Shown one piece after another: positions 1-11,020 of a stretch of 64,000 nt of DNA (the stretch's first letter is position 1; every line of letters starts with the position of its first letter). The stretch spans positions 95,428,319 through 95,492,318 of the forward strand of contig OX235264.1 in the NCBI GenBank assembly GCA_944472135.2. The letters are read 5' to 3'. The position numbers and the translations under genes were made by a program. The notes beneath the pieces were generated by a model. That model saw only the letters and a program-made list of their open reading frames with translations. It did no database searches and was not told where the DNA came from. Source of the stretch: Trichobilharzia regenti. Taxonomy: Eukaryota; Platyhelminthes; Trematoda; Strigeidida; Schistosomatidae.

Positions 1-57
1 CAAAGTTACGTCTTTCCCCTTGCTTAACGTCGACCAGAAAACTAGCCGAGGTTAAAA

Positions 58-176
58 AGACATCAGCACTTGCGTTTCCCAGCCAGTCACCCAGGCGATT
101 ACTACCCGGGCCAAACTTTACTTAAATCCGGTGGTCGGACGAGAACCGATGTTTTCAACGCGCTGTGGTTGTCAAC
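58..176 (-). pseudogene. 5S rRNA-like pseudogene
   Basis: Read on the minus strand, 119 nt follow the layout of eukaryotic 5S rRNA. A GTTGAAA block is followed by CGGTTCTCGTCCGA, then a TTAAG core, a GCCCGGG-TAGTA block and a GGGTGAC block. The length is the usual 119-121 nt and a TTTTT run, a Pol III terminator, follows directly. Many substitutions fall in the helix I and loop A sequences, so I call it a pseudogene or a 5S-derived retrocopy. A second, better-preserved 5S-like copy lies at 15608-15726. Confidence 0.7.
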
Positions 177-179
177 ATC

Positions 180-412
180 AAGTGCCGATTACTATCAACG
201 AAGTAAACTTTAAAGAGGTCACTTCCCTCACTTATCTAGACGGAATTGTCTCAGCTACAGCCAACCGGAACGGATGAAGGTGTTTGAAACATCCAGAATC
301 CGAAAGGCTTATGAGCAGTCATCGGACCAGATAAAGCAGACTGCAGAGATGAAAGTGAAATCGGGATGCACTTTTAAAGCCCTATGTTACACTCGGAACC
401 TAAAAAGACAAT
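180..412 (+). mobile_element. RTE-type non-LTR retrotransposon, 3' remnant
   Basis: One frame reads a degraded form of the 'evtSfTYLGSIVS' motif that follows the RT domain in schistosome RTE elements (here EVTSLTYLDGIVSAT). The copy then jumps to the short 3' tail of the same family (DALLKPYVTLGT), which ends in AATAATA-type sequence. The middle is deleted. It is non-functional. Confidence 0.6.
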
Positions 413-1069
413 AATATTACATGTATACATACATATCACGAATGGAAAAGATATGAGTCCAATGATATACAAGGAATAGGTCGGTTGCAATGCATTGATA
501 AATTGAACAAAAACCTCAAATGATAGTAAATTACAAGGACTCATAAATTGTCACAATTATACGCATTATGTGACACTGTTAGTAATAAATTACAAAAAAT
601 GCAACTGCATGAGCAGGCCACTAAAAGATAGTACAAAGCAATATATATCAAGTGTAGTTTTTTATACTGAATTCATAATAATACATAGATATAGACCTGT
701 TGTATGTAGTAAACAATAGCGCGACTTACTAGTTTTAGAAAGTAAAGCTTTTGACAGGTTTCTGATTACCACTTAAACCTATCCAACTTGTTCTCCCAAC
801 ATCCATTACAGTCAAAACAATTTCACAGTAGCATATAAAGGTTTGTTTCCGAAACTGTTTCACCTTCGAAACTCGTCTGCTTAGTATTTATATGGTCTCT
901 GGGAATAGCGCTTTATTATTATTATTACCATTGCCATTATTCTTCAGTTTGGTTACTAAGAGGGCATAAAGTTCTAGCGGAGAGCTGTTGTTGAAATCTG
1001 CCCTTTGCAGCCTTAAATAATTGGCTGAATAACTTTCATTAGCTTTCATATCCTAGTTTCATGATTTCT
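413..1069. other. AT-rich spacer, nothing recognised
   Basis: Low-complexity AT-rich sequence with a short ATT run near 915-930. No coding potential or repeat match was seen in either strand. Confidence 0.5.
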
Positions 1070-1810
1070 TCATATGTCACTCTCGGATACCTAACTCTTC
1101 GATTCGCATTCGGATTCCTCCAGAGGACCATGACATTTATTATCACTCGGAGGACTTCTGAAATTATGATGTATACATCTTCATTTACTTCTGCATGCTT
1201 TTTGTTCATAGGTCCTTTGTAGATTTGCTGCTACAATTCTTTTGCGTCGATTCTTTCTGGCCATTCCGTCTTCACCGTCGATCTAGCGAAGGCAGTTTTT
1301 ACTTAAAGTCAGTAACCTTCTGGAAGTGTTTTTCGTGCCCTAAGTGTTTTCATGCCCTAAGTCTCTGAACTATGTACAAACAAAATAGACACTAGTGTCG
1401 AAAATTTGGATCTTTTTATTAGTATAAAGTGTCTTAGATCTGCTTAATGGCGGGTTTTCATATCGTCATCCTTCCCGACTTATTTAAAATAAATATTGTT
1501 GACTGGTGTTTGCTGTTGTTGATTACGTATCTGCATCACCATTTTCTTCTCACTCTTCACCTGAATTCTTGTCTTCGCCATCTCTACTGAAAACTTGTTG
1601 GTTTTCTCGTATAAAACTTACAGTTTTCTCACACACACTCCGAAACATGATTCACTCCCCTGCAGTCACAAAGATAATGAGGAAATGTAGGAAGTGTTGT
1701 CTGAAGCTTGTATTTCACTTGAAGACTTCACAGTTAGTGTTATTCAACAAACCTATTTTACTTGCTAACTATGGTCCTGCACCACTCACTGACGACTTCA
1801 CAGACAGTAC
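1070..1810 (-). mobile_element. RTE-type retrotransposon, degraded 3' half
   Basis: Blocks appear in the same order as in the better RTE copy at 28.4-29.3 kb when both are read on the plus strand: the region around 'ctggccat', the 'cttctggaa...ttcgtg' block, the 'gttgttgattac' stretch and the 'ctgaattcttgtcttcgcc' stretch. On the minus strand these encode the region after the RT catalytic motif. Many stops and indels are present. Plus-strand open frames here are antisense shadows. Confidence 0.5.
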
Positions 1811-1904
1811 ATGTGACTAACGGTTTTTTCAAGTGTTAGTTTACAGGGATTTGATTAGTTACACATATGATCACGACTTGGCGTCATTTAGAGAATTATT
1901 GGAA

Positions 1905-2060
1905 AGTATGGGAATGCTGGGTAGCAGTTTCGCCCCAGATTGAGACTCTTCTTCAGCAGATCCTGGGTTCAAACCCAGGCAGGTGCTGATGACCCTCAAA
2001 CTAGGGCAAAACTGCTGTCATGTGCTCACAAGATTTTCAGGTGTTCTTTAACTGATATAA
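1905..2060 (+). repeat. SM-alpha-like SINE with near-intact hammerhead ribozyme
   Basis: A tRNA-like B box and T arm (CCTGGGTTCAAACCCAGG, 1962-1979) is followed at once by a hammerhead fold. CTGATGA (1986-1992) is intact, stem II pairs CCCT (1993-1996) with AGGG (2003-2006), and the second core strand reads CAAA (2007-2010) in place of the consensus GAAA. The following stretch matches the strand that carries the cleavage site in the SM-alpha family. The 5' A box is degraded. The first core strand and stem II look good, but the G-to-C change at the G12 position should abolish cleavage. Confidence 0.65.
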
Positions 2061-2714
2061 ATTCGTTATCACACTTGCATTTATCACTGATGGATTCACC
2101 TGAATTATTCGGTTGTTTTTCTATTGAAAAAGGAAGGAATACTCATCAGTGTTATTGATTTATTTCATGCAGTAAATGAGCTGATTTTCCCACAAACCTG
2201 CAAGAAATTCAAGTAATTCAGTCTACTAATCACTATTTTTTTCCCAGATTGAATGAAACTCATCTTAAAAAAATATTGGCAGTCATATTGTGTTCATTGG
2301 AGTGAAGAATGTAGCCTGTAATATGGCTGTTCAGTGTTAACATACAAATAGATTTTTCATTTAGTTATTCAGAACACTTGATAAAAACTGGTAATCACAT
2401 TTAGGAAAAGTTGAACTTATTAAATTTATTATTGATTTGTTGTTGGACTTGTTTTGCCTGTTGAATGAAACCTAAAGAAGTTACTTTAGGTAAGTCAGTG
2501 AATTAAGAAAAGGAATTCAATCGTCATTAGGTAGATGACATCTGTGATATGCGTTAATTAGTGATAAAATGTTCAATTTTTATCTGTAAATTTGCAAAGA
2601 TTTTCAATTTTACAGCAGAAGGTTTAAAAGAAGCTTAAAATTCGAAGTTGTTTTCGATAGTGATAGTTCGCAAGACATATTCTTCAAGTTTTCACCATAA
2701 TGACCCTACTAGTA
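2061..2714. other. AT-rich spacer, nothing recognised
   Basis: No coding signal and no match to the other repeats in the window. An ATT/ATA run at 2710-2732 begins the tail of the next RTE copy. Confidence 0.5.
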
Positions 2715-3425
2715 TTATTATAATATTATTATTGCTTCCTTGGGTACCGAGTTGAACATAAATCCATTACATCTCCATTTCATTCCATTCTCTAGAGTTC
2801 TTTTCAGCTGGCTCCTCTACTACTCGTAAGCCTTTATATCGTCCTGAAGCGGCCTTTTCCATGTCACCACCGGACTTACGTTCAAAGTGTCTCTTACTGT
2901 CCGATTTCCCCTCTACCGACGTCCAAATTTGCTATGTCACCCACCGGTCTTTTCAGCGCGCATCAAATCCATCCCGGTTTTCTTTCAGAATATTTGAAAA
3001 CAGTAGGTTTTTGGTTGGTTCTTTCACAGAGTTTCTTGTTGTTAATGGTTTCTCACCACCTGATCTTTGTAATGGAGCAAAAGCAACTTTTTATGGAAAT
3101 CTGTCTTTCGTGAGGCATCACGTTTTTGACCCAAAAAGTAGAAATGACTGACTTAATATCGACGTTTGAAGTTTAGATTTTGTTCTCAATGCTGAGTGGC
3201 GAAGATTTCCAAACTATTTTTAGAGTGTTGAAGGTGTGTTTCACCTCTCTGGCTCCGGATGGATTTGGTGTCTTCATCCAGCTGGCTTCATCTTTCGGCT
3301 GTCTGTATTTCAAATGATGCTGACTGGATAATTGAAGCGAGTGATGACTTACATATCGTCCGCGAAATGCAGAACTTTAAGAGTCATCTTGTCGATCCTT
3401 ACCCACTGGCGAGTGCAATGAACGT
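2715..3425 (-). mobile_element. RTE-type retrotransposon, 3' remnant
   Basis: The 3' terminus (read on plus: ATTATTATTGCTTCCTTGGGTACC) matches the terminus of the copy at 28.35 kb. Further blocks resembling the RTE 3' coding region follow, including the 'ttgttaatg' and 'gcgaagatttcca' blocks. The reading frame is broken in many places. The simple ATT repeat is the usual tail signature of this family in the window. Confidence 0.6.
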
Positions 3426-3659
3426 TTTCAGTAAGTAATTTGATGTATAAAATTCTGACACACGTATTTAGACTATCATATGCAACTTTATTCTTCATTA
3501 TCAAACACTCATTTTGCGGTCCGGTAACTAGAATATGGCTTTTTTATATTATTGTGGTTTGTTAAGATAATAAAAGCAGTGATGATGGTAAGAACTCAGG
3601 GGGTAACATAAAAAATCATTTATGATTATGGTTTGAAATAGTAAAGGTGCTAATTCAAG

Positions 3660-3830
3660 GGCATCGGTGTTTTAGAGGTAAAAAGGTAAGCAACCACACA
3701 CGTGGTTTGCAGTTCGATCCCCAGTTAGAGCACTCCTAAATCTCCATATGTCAGATCAAACAATTTACCTGAATCCTGTATAACAGGTAAATTCTACAGG
3801 ATATATTGTTGACTGTTCGCGAATTTAAAA
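3660..3830 (+). repeat. tRNA-derived SINE, degenerate
   Basis: The head reads GCATCGGTGTTTTAGAGGT, a decayed version of the tRNA-Gly-like head seen at 7952. A B-box-like stretch, CAGTTCGATCCCCAG, and a CACTCCTAAAT joint follow. The body does not clearly match the other SINE bodies; it contains a short inverted pair, AATTTACCTG and CAGGTAAATT. Confidence 0.5.
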
Positions 3831-3834
3831 GCCT

Positions 3835-4790
3835 TTTGGTCAACATTTAAATTCCTAACAATAAATCATCACCAATAAGACTGAATTCGTTTCTTAGATT
3901 TTGAATTTGTATGGATTTCTGTTTAATTTTCAGCGTAGATTACATCACTAGCAGACATCATTCAGGGTAAAAGGGAATGCAGGAACACTGAGTAGATATT
4001 TCAACCGAGTTCAGGACTCCACAGCAGCTTCTTCAATTTATGTTGTTGGAGGCGATTAGTGTGTTTTACGTAGCCGACATCTATTTGTTTTATATATGCC
4101 TTTAGTTTTTCATTAAAGCATGTCAAACGAAGTACTTAATTTGCATCATATTTCGGAGTATGTAGCGATGGTTCTTGTAGAAACCTGATATATTTGCGTC
4201 AGAACCAAATGAAATTTATTCACAATGGGTCAACTATTTTATAAACAAGATGACAAACCTACCATTACGTTGAATAGTTCAACGAATAGATAAACCACCT
4301 AAATAGAGTTTCACTTACATGCTGATATTATGACGCGAAACACATTTTCGTAGTTTCATCAACTACTAATGTCATACTCTTCAGCGTGCCAGTAAGTATA
4401 GACTCTGAAAATCTTCCTGCTTTATTCGTATAAATAGAAAAGCTGATGCTCTTGATATTATGACGTCGAGGGGATACACAGTTTTTGCTTACTGTCCTAC
4501 CGACTGGTTTTCACATTCTTTGATTGATCGTAAGGCAGTAACTAGTGTCTTACTTCGCTGGTGCAAGCTGAATTTTGTCGGTGTAGTTCGCAGTGTCTTC
4601 ACCATGCTAGATAACTCGCCATCACGTAGTACTCCTTAATAGTTAGAGACAATCGGCAAGAAGCCTCAGACGAGTCACTTAGCCTAGTGACTACACTGCA
4701 GATTTGCCTGATATAATTCAGTCTACACCAGAGCTGCTACTTTGCGATCAATCATATTCTCTATTATATTCCTGCAGGAGGCCATTTGCC
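3835..4790. other. Spacer, nothing recognised
   Basis: AT-rich unique-looking sequence. No open frame of interest and no match to other repeats in the window. Confidence 0.4.
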
Positions 4791-4794
4791 GGCC

Positions 4795-4935
4795 CTAACA
4801 GCTCATTGGTAACATTTATGACTGCAGCGCAAGGTAACGCAGGTTCGAATCTTAGAAAGCACACGTGTTTCTTCAGGGCTACAGATACATGTTGCCAACT
4901 GGTGAGTGCCAACAAATATGAAACCTAGGTGTAGG
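4795..4935 (+). repeat. Possible tRNA-derived SINE
   Basis: A-box-like AGCTCATTGGTAAC (4800-4813) is followed by B-box-like GCAGGTTCGAATCTTAG (4838-4854) at a Pol III promoter spacing. The open frame across this region is incidental. No second copy was recognised, so the call rests only on the promoter-like boxes. Confidence 0.35.
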
Positions 4936-5529
4936 GGTTCTTGCCTAATGCCCGGTATCATCCCATAGGTATTGAGATTTTACATTATTATCTAGGTTGC
5001 GTCTATTTCAAGTTGATCATATATTTACAAGTTCTTGTCTTACCTAACTGTTATACCGTAATTGCACAATATTGTTTAGTCTATTCCGATATTTAAACAC
5101 TTGATTTATTACATGCCTTTTTTACGTAGAACTGAATGTAATAAAATCATTAAATTTATTGCTTTCTGAAAACAGTGTTTCGTATGGTTTCCAAAAAAAG
5201 ATAACATGGAGTAATTCAAAAGCTTTGTTACCACCCATCATGTGTCCTGTGCATTACCAAACTAAACCAAAGTTTCCATCTTATACAGCTAATTATAAAT
5301 TGCAAATTATTCATGATTTCACTGAAGAGTAGGAAGCACTAAAAAGCTCTTTAGTCCGATTTTGGAGTTCTTCTCAGTCCACGATAACGACCCTCCAGGG
5401 ATAGGTGTGTTGAAGCTATTATGAAAGGTTGTGATCAGTGACTTCCATCACACCAAAGTGAAGTTGATGCCCACAGAGTCCACTAGTAATGGTAATGTTG
5501 TGTTGTAAAAATGAAAATTCGGTGGTCAT

Positions 5530-5695
5530 TAAATTAAGTCCAAAGTTATTGAATGGTCAACCAAATTGAAGGTCTCAGGTTCTATTCCTGGTCAGGTCTT
5601 TCATGTGCACTACCGCAGAGTCCAGAAATAGGATGAAGCAGCTGTCCAGTGCTCCCTAGTTTTCACTGTCCTCTCTCTCTCTGATGTTGATTATT
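5530..5695 (+). repeat. SM-alpha-like SINE with decayed hammerhead
   Basis: A tRNA-like part (ATGGTCAACC, then B box GGTTCTATTCCTGG near 5577-5590) leads into a hammerhead remnant at 5611-5640. The first core strand reads CCGCAGA, stem II pairs GTCC with GGAT, and the second core strand reads GAAG. The tail, CTGTCCAGTGCTCCCTAG, is shared with the copy at 27.9 kb. Core substitutions rule out activity. Confidence 0.55.
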
Positions 5696-5699
5696 GACG

Positions 5700-6950
5700 T
5701 AATTCCACAGCTAAAGCTAAATGAGTTCAAATCGCACAGTCTACATCTAACACCTAGTAGGAAGCACAAAAGGACTGCAGTGGCAAAAACATGCATAACA
5801 TTAATCTTTGACAGCCTTATCAGCGTTTGACCTCCAGGTTTTCATGAGACCAGCTAAGCTAAACTTCCTTTGTCAAACACCTTTGTTATTTACCGCATTA
5901 CTCCATTCCATTCGAAGTTTTGAAAGCTATTGTTAGACACCTAAGCACCTATCTTAGTTTGAAAATTTCGATTTTGGATTCTTTCTGATTTTTGTTCAGT
6001 ATGTGCTGTTAGGATGGAGAATAATATTAGTTTACTATAGTAAATGCTGTAATTACTAATGTCTTCGAAGGATAATAAACAACTCCAGTTATTCGAGGAA
6101 GAATACAACGCCAACCATCAAAGGATAACATTTTGAAGGCTTAATTAAAAGCATAAAGAGTTCTGTAAATACTCACATTCCATTCATGCAATAATCTATT
6201 TAAACGGCTATTTTAAGTAAGTGTATTCATAATATGGTTATGATAAAGAATAAAGTTAGCTGGTTGACAAGTTTGAATTCGCTTATAAGTTGTCTACTGA
6301 GTGAACACGTTAGGTAAATATTAATCAATATTTTGTATTACTTATTTTGACTGTTAACAAGAGATTCATTATGAGTTAATTTATTTGACTCTCACAATTT
6401 TTCAGTTTCCCAAGAAAAATATAAGTTTTGATGAAGTGAAAACACTTATTTTTGAGTTATATTATTCTCTGTGTGATGGAAGCAATTAGTTTGATGTGAA
6501 AAAAAAATACTTCAATTTGGACACAATGAAATTCATGCAAAATTTTGTCTTATAGATGTGGAGAATGATGGTCGATTGTTTGAAAAAGCATCCTTTAATA
6601 TAAGCAAATCACTAGTATATTAAATATAAATTATATTATTTTGGTGCATGCGTTTGATTAACATTGATGTTTTCGAATAATTTCCATTTCATTGACCATA
6701 GTCTGGGACACTATATGGATGCGAAAGTGGGAGAGTTCAACTCATCCAACCAACTGCCTTTTGATTACGTCATTATTCCTTTTTAGTTGATTGACCAATG
6801 TCAACCAGCTTCTATGCAGATCTCCATGATTTTCACTGCCTGTCTTGCTGACTTTCGGTTTTAGAATAAATCTACTATTTCAGCCAGTGACATTCTCATG
6901 AAATCATCACTCAGAAGGCATCAGGTCTCAGATGGTTAGAAGCAATCAGT
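5700..6950. other. AT-rich spacer, nothing recognised
   Basis: No coding or structural signal stands out. Several poly-A and poly-T tracts are present. Confidence 0.4.
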
Positions 6951-6954
6951 AGGA

Positions 6955-7145
6955 AGCTGTGAATTTATTTATTTTATTTTATTATAGCTTGATTCCACAC
7001 ACTATTTTGGTACAAGTATGAAATTTCCAGCTTATGATATAGGTAGCACAAATTTAGCAGGCCGACCTTTCATGGCCACGCATCGAACCTTGAACCATGT
7101 GCATGGTCGGCGAGTTAGCTAATCATTGTGCCACCGACGCATACT
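6955..7145 (-). repeat. tRNA-Gly-headed SINE, body type 2
   Basis: On the minus strand the copy starts with GCGTCGGTGGCACAATG and has a B-box-like AAGGTTCGATGCG. The body reads GTCGGCCTGCTAAATTTGTG, then ATTTCATACTTGTACC, ending GTGTGGAATCAAGC and a TAATAAAA-type tail. The same body occurs at 15418 (plus) and 45048 (plus). Confidence 0.7.
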
Positions 7146-7951
7146 ATTTGGCAGGGCCTATATGGAACAATGAAAAAACCCACACCCCTTCGAGATTTGA
7201 ACCCGCATCATCCAGCGCTGTGGTCACAGACGTTGATAACGAGTTATTTCCACATTCACACAATCAAGTTTCTAAATTCATCATATTTTCAACTAGCTTT
7301 AGAAAAACAGTATCAAATTTGGATAAATGAGTGAGAAATGCATCTTCAAAAAGGATAATATTTGGAAACGATTCAAAGGTAAATCGTCCTAGGACCTAAC
7401 TAGATTTATCTTAAATTTTTAACCTACTTCACAGACGAATATACTTCCACTTACAAAATTATATTTTAAATGATATTCATAATTTGTGTTATTTGCACTG
7501 TTGGCGTCAATAAGTCTTTGAAGTTTCCCCCGAAGATTTCAATTTGGAATATGTATATTTCATTTTTGTAAGGACTTTTCTTAATGTCTTTGTACTGGCT
7601 CTTTTGCATAAAATTATCACCCGTATTACCAACGCTTGGTGTGCAATATTACATAACATAATCGAAAATGTTAAATAATTGAGTTGGCACGAAGACAAAT
7701 AACTAATTTAAAGATCAAAACAGTTAGCTCATCTTATGAATTTAGACAAAGCAATACGGAGACGCTTCTCGGCTCTCTGAGCTAAGATCATGTGTACTAT
7801 CTGTTCTTTGCAGTGTAATTTCTGCAACGGTCTCTAAACTGAGACCAATAAAATTACCTGTATTTTCCCTTACGGACGGGTGCTGTGAACTTGCTCAACC
7901 CCGTCCACAGGTTGGCCTCGTATTGCACTACCTCGAGGATTGGCCCATTAA

Positions 7952-8190
7952 GCGTCGGTGGCATAGCGGTTAGGACGCTCGCCAACCATGTACATGATCC
8001 GGGGTTCGATCCCCAGCCGACGCACTCCTTTACCTCGCAAAGCCAGAAATAATAGCTGGTAGAGAGGAAAGGTTGGGCATGAGGCTAGCAACCTCATTCT
8101 GTAAAAATGAACACTGCTACAGAAACTTCAAGCCACTAGCTTGGAGCCCTATGTTCCACTGGAAATGTGAAGGAAAAGTTTTTATTATTT
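7952..8190 (+). repeat. tRNA-Gly-headed SINE, body type 1, best head
   Basis: Positions 7952-8024 form a 73-nt tRNA-like unit. GCGTCGG (7952-7958) pairs perfectly with CCGACGC (8017-8023), and the T arm reads GGGGTTCGATCCCC. The start GCGTCGGTGGCATAGCGG closely resembles metazoan tRNA-Gly (GCGTTGGTGGTATAGTGG). The body (GGTTGGGCATGAGGCTAGC, then CTGCTACAGAAACTTCAAGCC, then TGTTCCACTGG) recurs at 15900 and 25090. It should carry an internal Pol III promoter; whether it is transcribed cannot be judged. Confidence 0.8.
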
Positions 8191-8534
8191 ATTAATATGG
8201 AGATGCAATTTGTCTGTAATGTGTAATGCATTGAGCAACACATTTCAAACAGTCTGATCACACATGGACTGTAAAAATGATGGAAAATCTCATCTTAAAT
8301 ATCTCACACATTTTATAATTCAGAAGAGAAATGGAAAGGTTATACGAGTCTATAGTCGACTTGTTCCATCTGTATCAAGTCAACATTCAGTTAACTGACA
8401 TGTTATAGAGATTCAGCTGGAAGTGGCCCTACTTCAACTGAATTGACTAATTTCACTATAGTTTATAGGTATGCTGAATAAATGCCTTCTTAAGTTTTTT
8501 TAAACCATACTAAATTGTTCCACACGGAATGAGT

Positions 8535-8720
8535 TCCGTCGACCAGTAGCCTAGTTGGTAACGCTTTAAGTTGTGTTTTTTTTTAAGTTGAATGCCGGGT
8601 GTAAGTTTGACTGGAGACACTATCACTCAGTGGGGCGCAGTGAGTTCCACGTGATGAGCCACACAATGGACAAAGTGTTTGTCTTGACATCGATCATTGC
8701 TCACTGTCAGCAAATAACTT
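8535..8720 (+). repeat. Possible tRNA-derived repeat
   Basis: GTCGACCAGTAGCCTAGTTGG (8537-8557), followed by TAACGC, resembles the D-arm and A box of a tRNA. The expected B box is unclear and no second copy was found in the window. Confidence 0.3.
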
Positions 8721-9299
8721 TCCATTAAGTGATTTGTGTAAAAAGCATAGCCAACGTTAAGCGGTTTCGAAATCGATGGAAAACTATAATATCCCTAATT
8801 GTTTAGTATTTATTATTTAAGACCTTAAATTACATTAGGCATAAAATGACGGATTTTGTTTCGTAAATATCACCCATCACTTCACTTTTTTTGTTATCAC
8901 TATGTAAAGCATTGTAATAACTATTCACTGCATTTACCTACTTAGAGAAATTATTAAGTACTACCTAATATTTCTACTAGCTATTTGTGAAGGTATCAGT
9001 GAAAATGATTTTCCTAGGTGTGAATTTTTTCAGCTGCCTTGGTCACTCTGAAAAATACTAATAATGCACAAATCAAACAATGTTGGATGAATTAAATTCA
9101 CTTCATTTCTCATACACTGAATCCATTATATGCTCACTTAACTTGCATCCAGACATCAAAAATGTGTGGGAAATAAAAGAAATGACAAACTATCTAGAGT
9201 TATTGACCATCAAGATGATTTACTTTGCGACCGGTCATGCTGCTAAATCCATAAGCAGAACGAAAACAATACTCCAGTATAAGAAAGATAAGGTGTGAT

Positions 9300-10045
9300 T
9301 AAATTTCAATTTGGGAAAAGTTTGTCCTGAAAGAGAGTAGTAAGTGAATGAATAAGTCGTAGAACAGTAAAACAAATTCATGCAAAAATGCTGATTAGTG
9401 TTTCCAGAGGCTATGTAAAACCAGAAAAAAGTATAACCAATCTAGAAACTATCTAGAAAGCATGGCTTCAACTACAGCCAGTCGGCTGGAATGACGATGT
9501 AAAAGCCAACTACAATCGGAAAGTCAAGAAAGACATTCATTACAATGAAAAAAAACTGAAGGTCTTCTGCACTCAGCATAAATAACAAAATTTGAATTTT
9601 CAGCACCAATGTTAGGTCAGTCAGTTCTTTTATATGGTTCAGAAAATTAAAGGCTTATCACGAAAAGTATTTACAACAGGTTACAGACTTCTTACAGAAG
9701 ATAAGATGGTGAAAATACATTTTCAGGAAGAAACTTTTAAAACGAACAAGCCAAGAATCTATTGCGTCATAAATAATACGAATAAAATGGAAATGGATTG
9801 AATACACGCTGAAAACACCGTCGAATGTCATCACGCTCTAGGTCATTAGTCGAAGGAGACCTGAATAGACGGTGAAGAGTTGAATGTAGACTCGATTTTG
9901 ACATAAAGGAGGTCGTACGAGGAGTAGATGACAAACTATAGATAATAGTTGGACAAGCTGAAGAGGACTACAGAGAATAGGATAAAATAGGGATGTGCTG
10001 TTGAGGTGCAATGTTCCACCATAGATCCAAAAGAACAGTCATAAA
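9300..10045 (+). mobile_element. RTE-type retrotransposon, 3' half, heavily mutated
   Basis: Frames switch repeatedly but keep family motifs. 'YNRKVKKDIHYNEK' is followed by an 'SVLLYGSE'-like block (QFFYMVQKI) near 9625-9650, then a W-I-(G/E)-(H/Y)-T-L-(R/K) block near 9798 (MEMDWIEYTLKTPSNV), an RPE-type linker and the short C-terminal tail ending at the GCTGTTGAGGTGCAATGTTCCACC terminus. No intact frame remains. Confidence 0.6.
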
Positions 10046-10174
10046 AAAATATTCATTCCCGTAATTATATCTGATGGAGTTAACTGACCTCATTTTAGCA
10101 TCCGGGCTAATAAAACGGATGCAAGGATTTTAGCTGGATTAGTAAATTCAAATTAATCAAGCTTCATTGAATCC

Positions 10175-10300
10175 CGACCCAAGTGGTTGAGTGGTCAGTG
10201 AAATCAGGGTTCCGAGGTTGACACTTTGTGAAGTCGTGGTTGCATCGTGTTAAAAAGTCCAGTACTAGAACGAAGCAGCTATCTGTGCCTCTTTGCTTTG
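10175..10300 (+). repeat. SM-alpha-like SINE, strongly decayed hammerhead
   Basis: The head reads GACCCAAGTGGTTGAGTGGT, a tRNA-like A box. A hammerhead-type stem II and second core strand (AGTCCAGTACTAGAACGAAGC, 10255-10275) follow, as in the copy at 5.6 kb. The first core strand is not recognisable. Confidence 0.45.
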
Positions 10301-10557
10301 AATTATTCTATGACTGATGATTCCCAGGCAAAATCGATATTCATTTCGCGATGACATTCAAATTGAAATAGGTTAGAGACGTCGAGGATGAACAAAGACG
10401 TGCTGATTACGAATATTGCTTGACTGCGCCAACAGGGTTATACGTCAGCTACCTGTTTCCCTCCAGCCCACCCTACTCAAGTGAGAACACACAATGACGT
10501 GAGATGACAAGTATATTTATCAATATTCGTTTAGATGGGTTTACCAGGGAAAACAAT

Positions 10558-10578
10558 AATATATATATATATACATAT
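10558..10578. repeat. AT dinucleotide microsatellite
   Basis: A short alternating AT tract with one interruption. Confidence 0.8.
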
Positions 10579-10659
10579 AAATTGTCATATGCATACATGT
10601 ATGGTTTATTTACAGAGTGACCTTGATCACCATATTGCCATAAAGTGATAATCCATGGT

Positions 10660-11020
10660 TCATCTGTCTATATATCCATTAACTGTAAGCTTTCATCTCG
10701 TCTACACATGATCTCCTTCGTTTCCCTCTCAGACTCACGTCTAACTTGCAGTTTCACCTCTGGGTTCCACTAGGGTGCCTGTTAGGCAGTGTGACCTGAT
10801 GGTCTCACTATCGTGTACCAAATTCATCTCCAACTTCTTTGCCGACTTTCTGTCTGTTTCCAGAGTTCCTTGCTTCGAATCCCTTCTAGCCATCTTATCT
10901 GCCCTATCGAGCTAGTGAAAGCAGCTGTTGACTGACGGCATCAGTAGTCTGTTGGAAACGCTTTTCATCACGCACTCCAATTCTCTGAACCATTTAGATA
11001 GATGATAGTATAAACGGCAC
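10660..11020 (-). mobile_element. RTE-type retrotransposon fragment
   Basis: Plus-strand blocks such as ATGATCTCCTTCGTTTC, GGGTTCCACTAGGGTG and GATGGTCTCACTATCGTG match, in order, the antisense of the RTE C-terminal coding region seen at 28.5 kb. The fragment continues through CTAGCCATCTTATCTGCCC to GTCTGTTGGAAACGCTTTTC. It is frame-broken throughout. Confidence 0.5.

Noticed and set aside
7097..7334. Two overlapping plus-strand frames of 68-77 codons
   Set aside because: They start inside the minus-strand SINE head; their sequence is repeat-derived and has no protein family resemblance.
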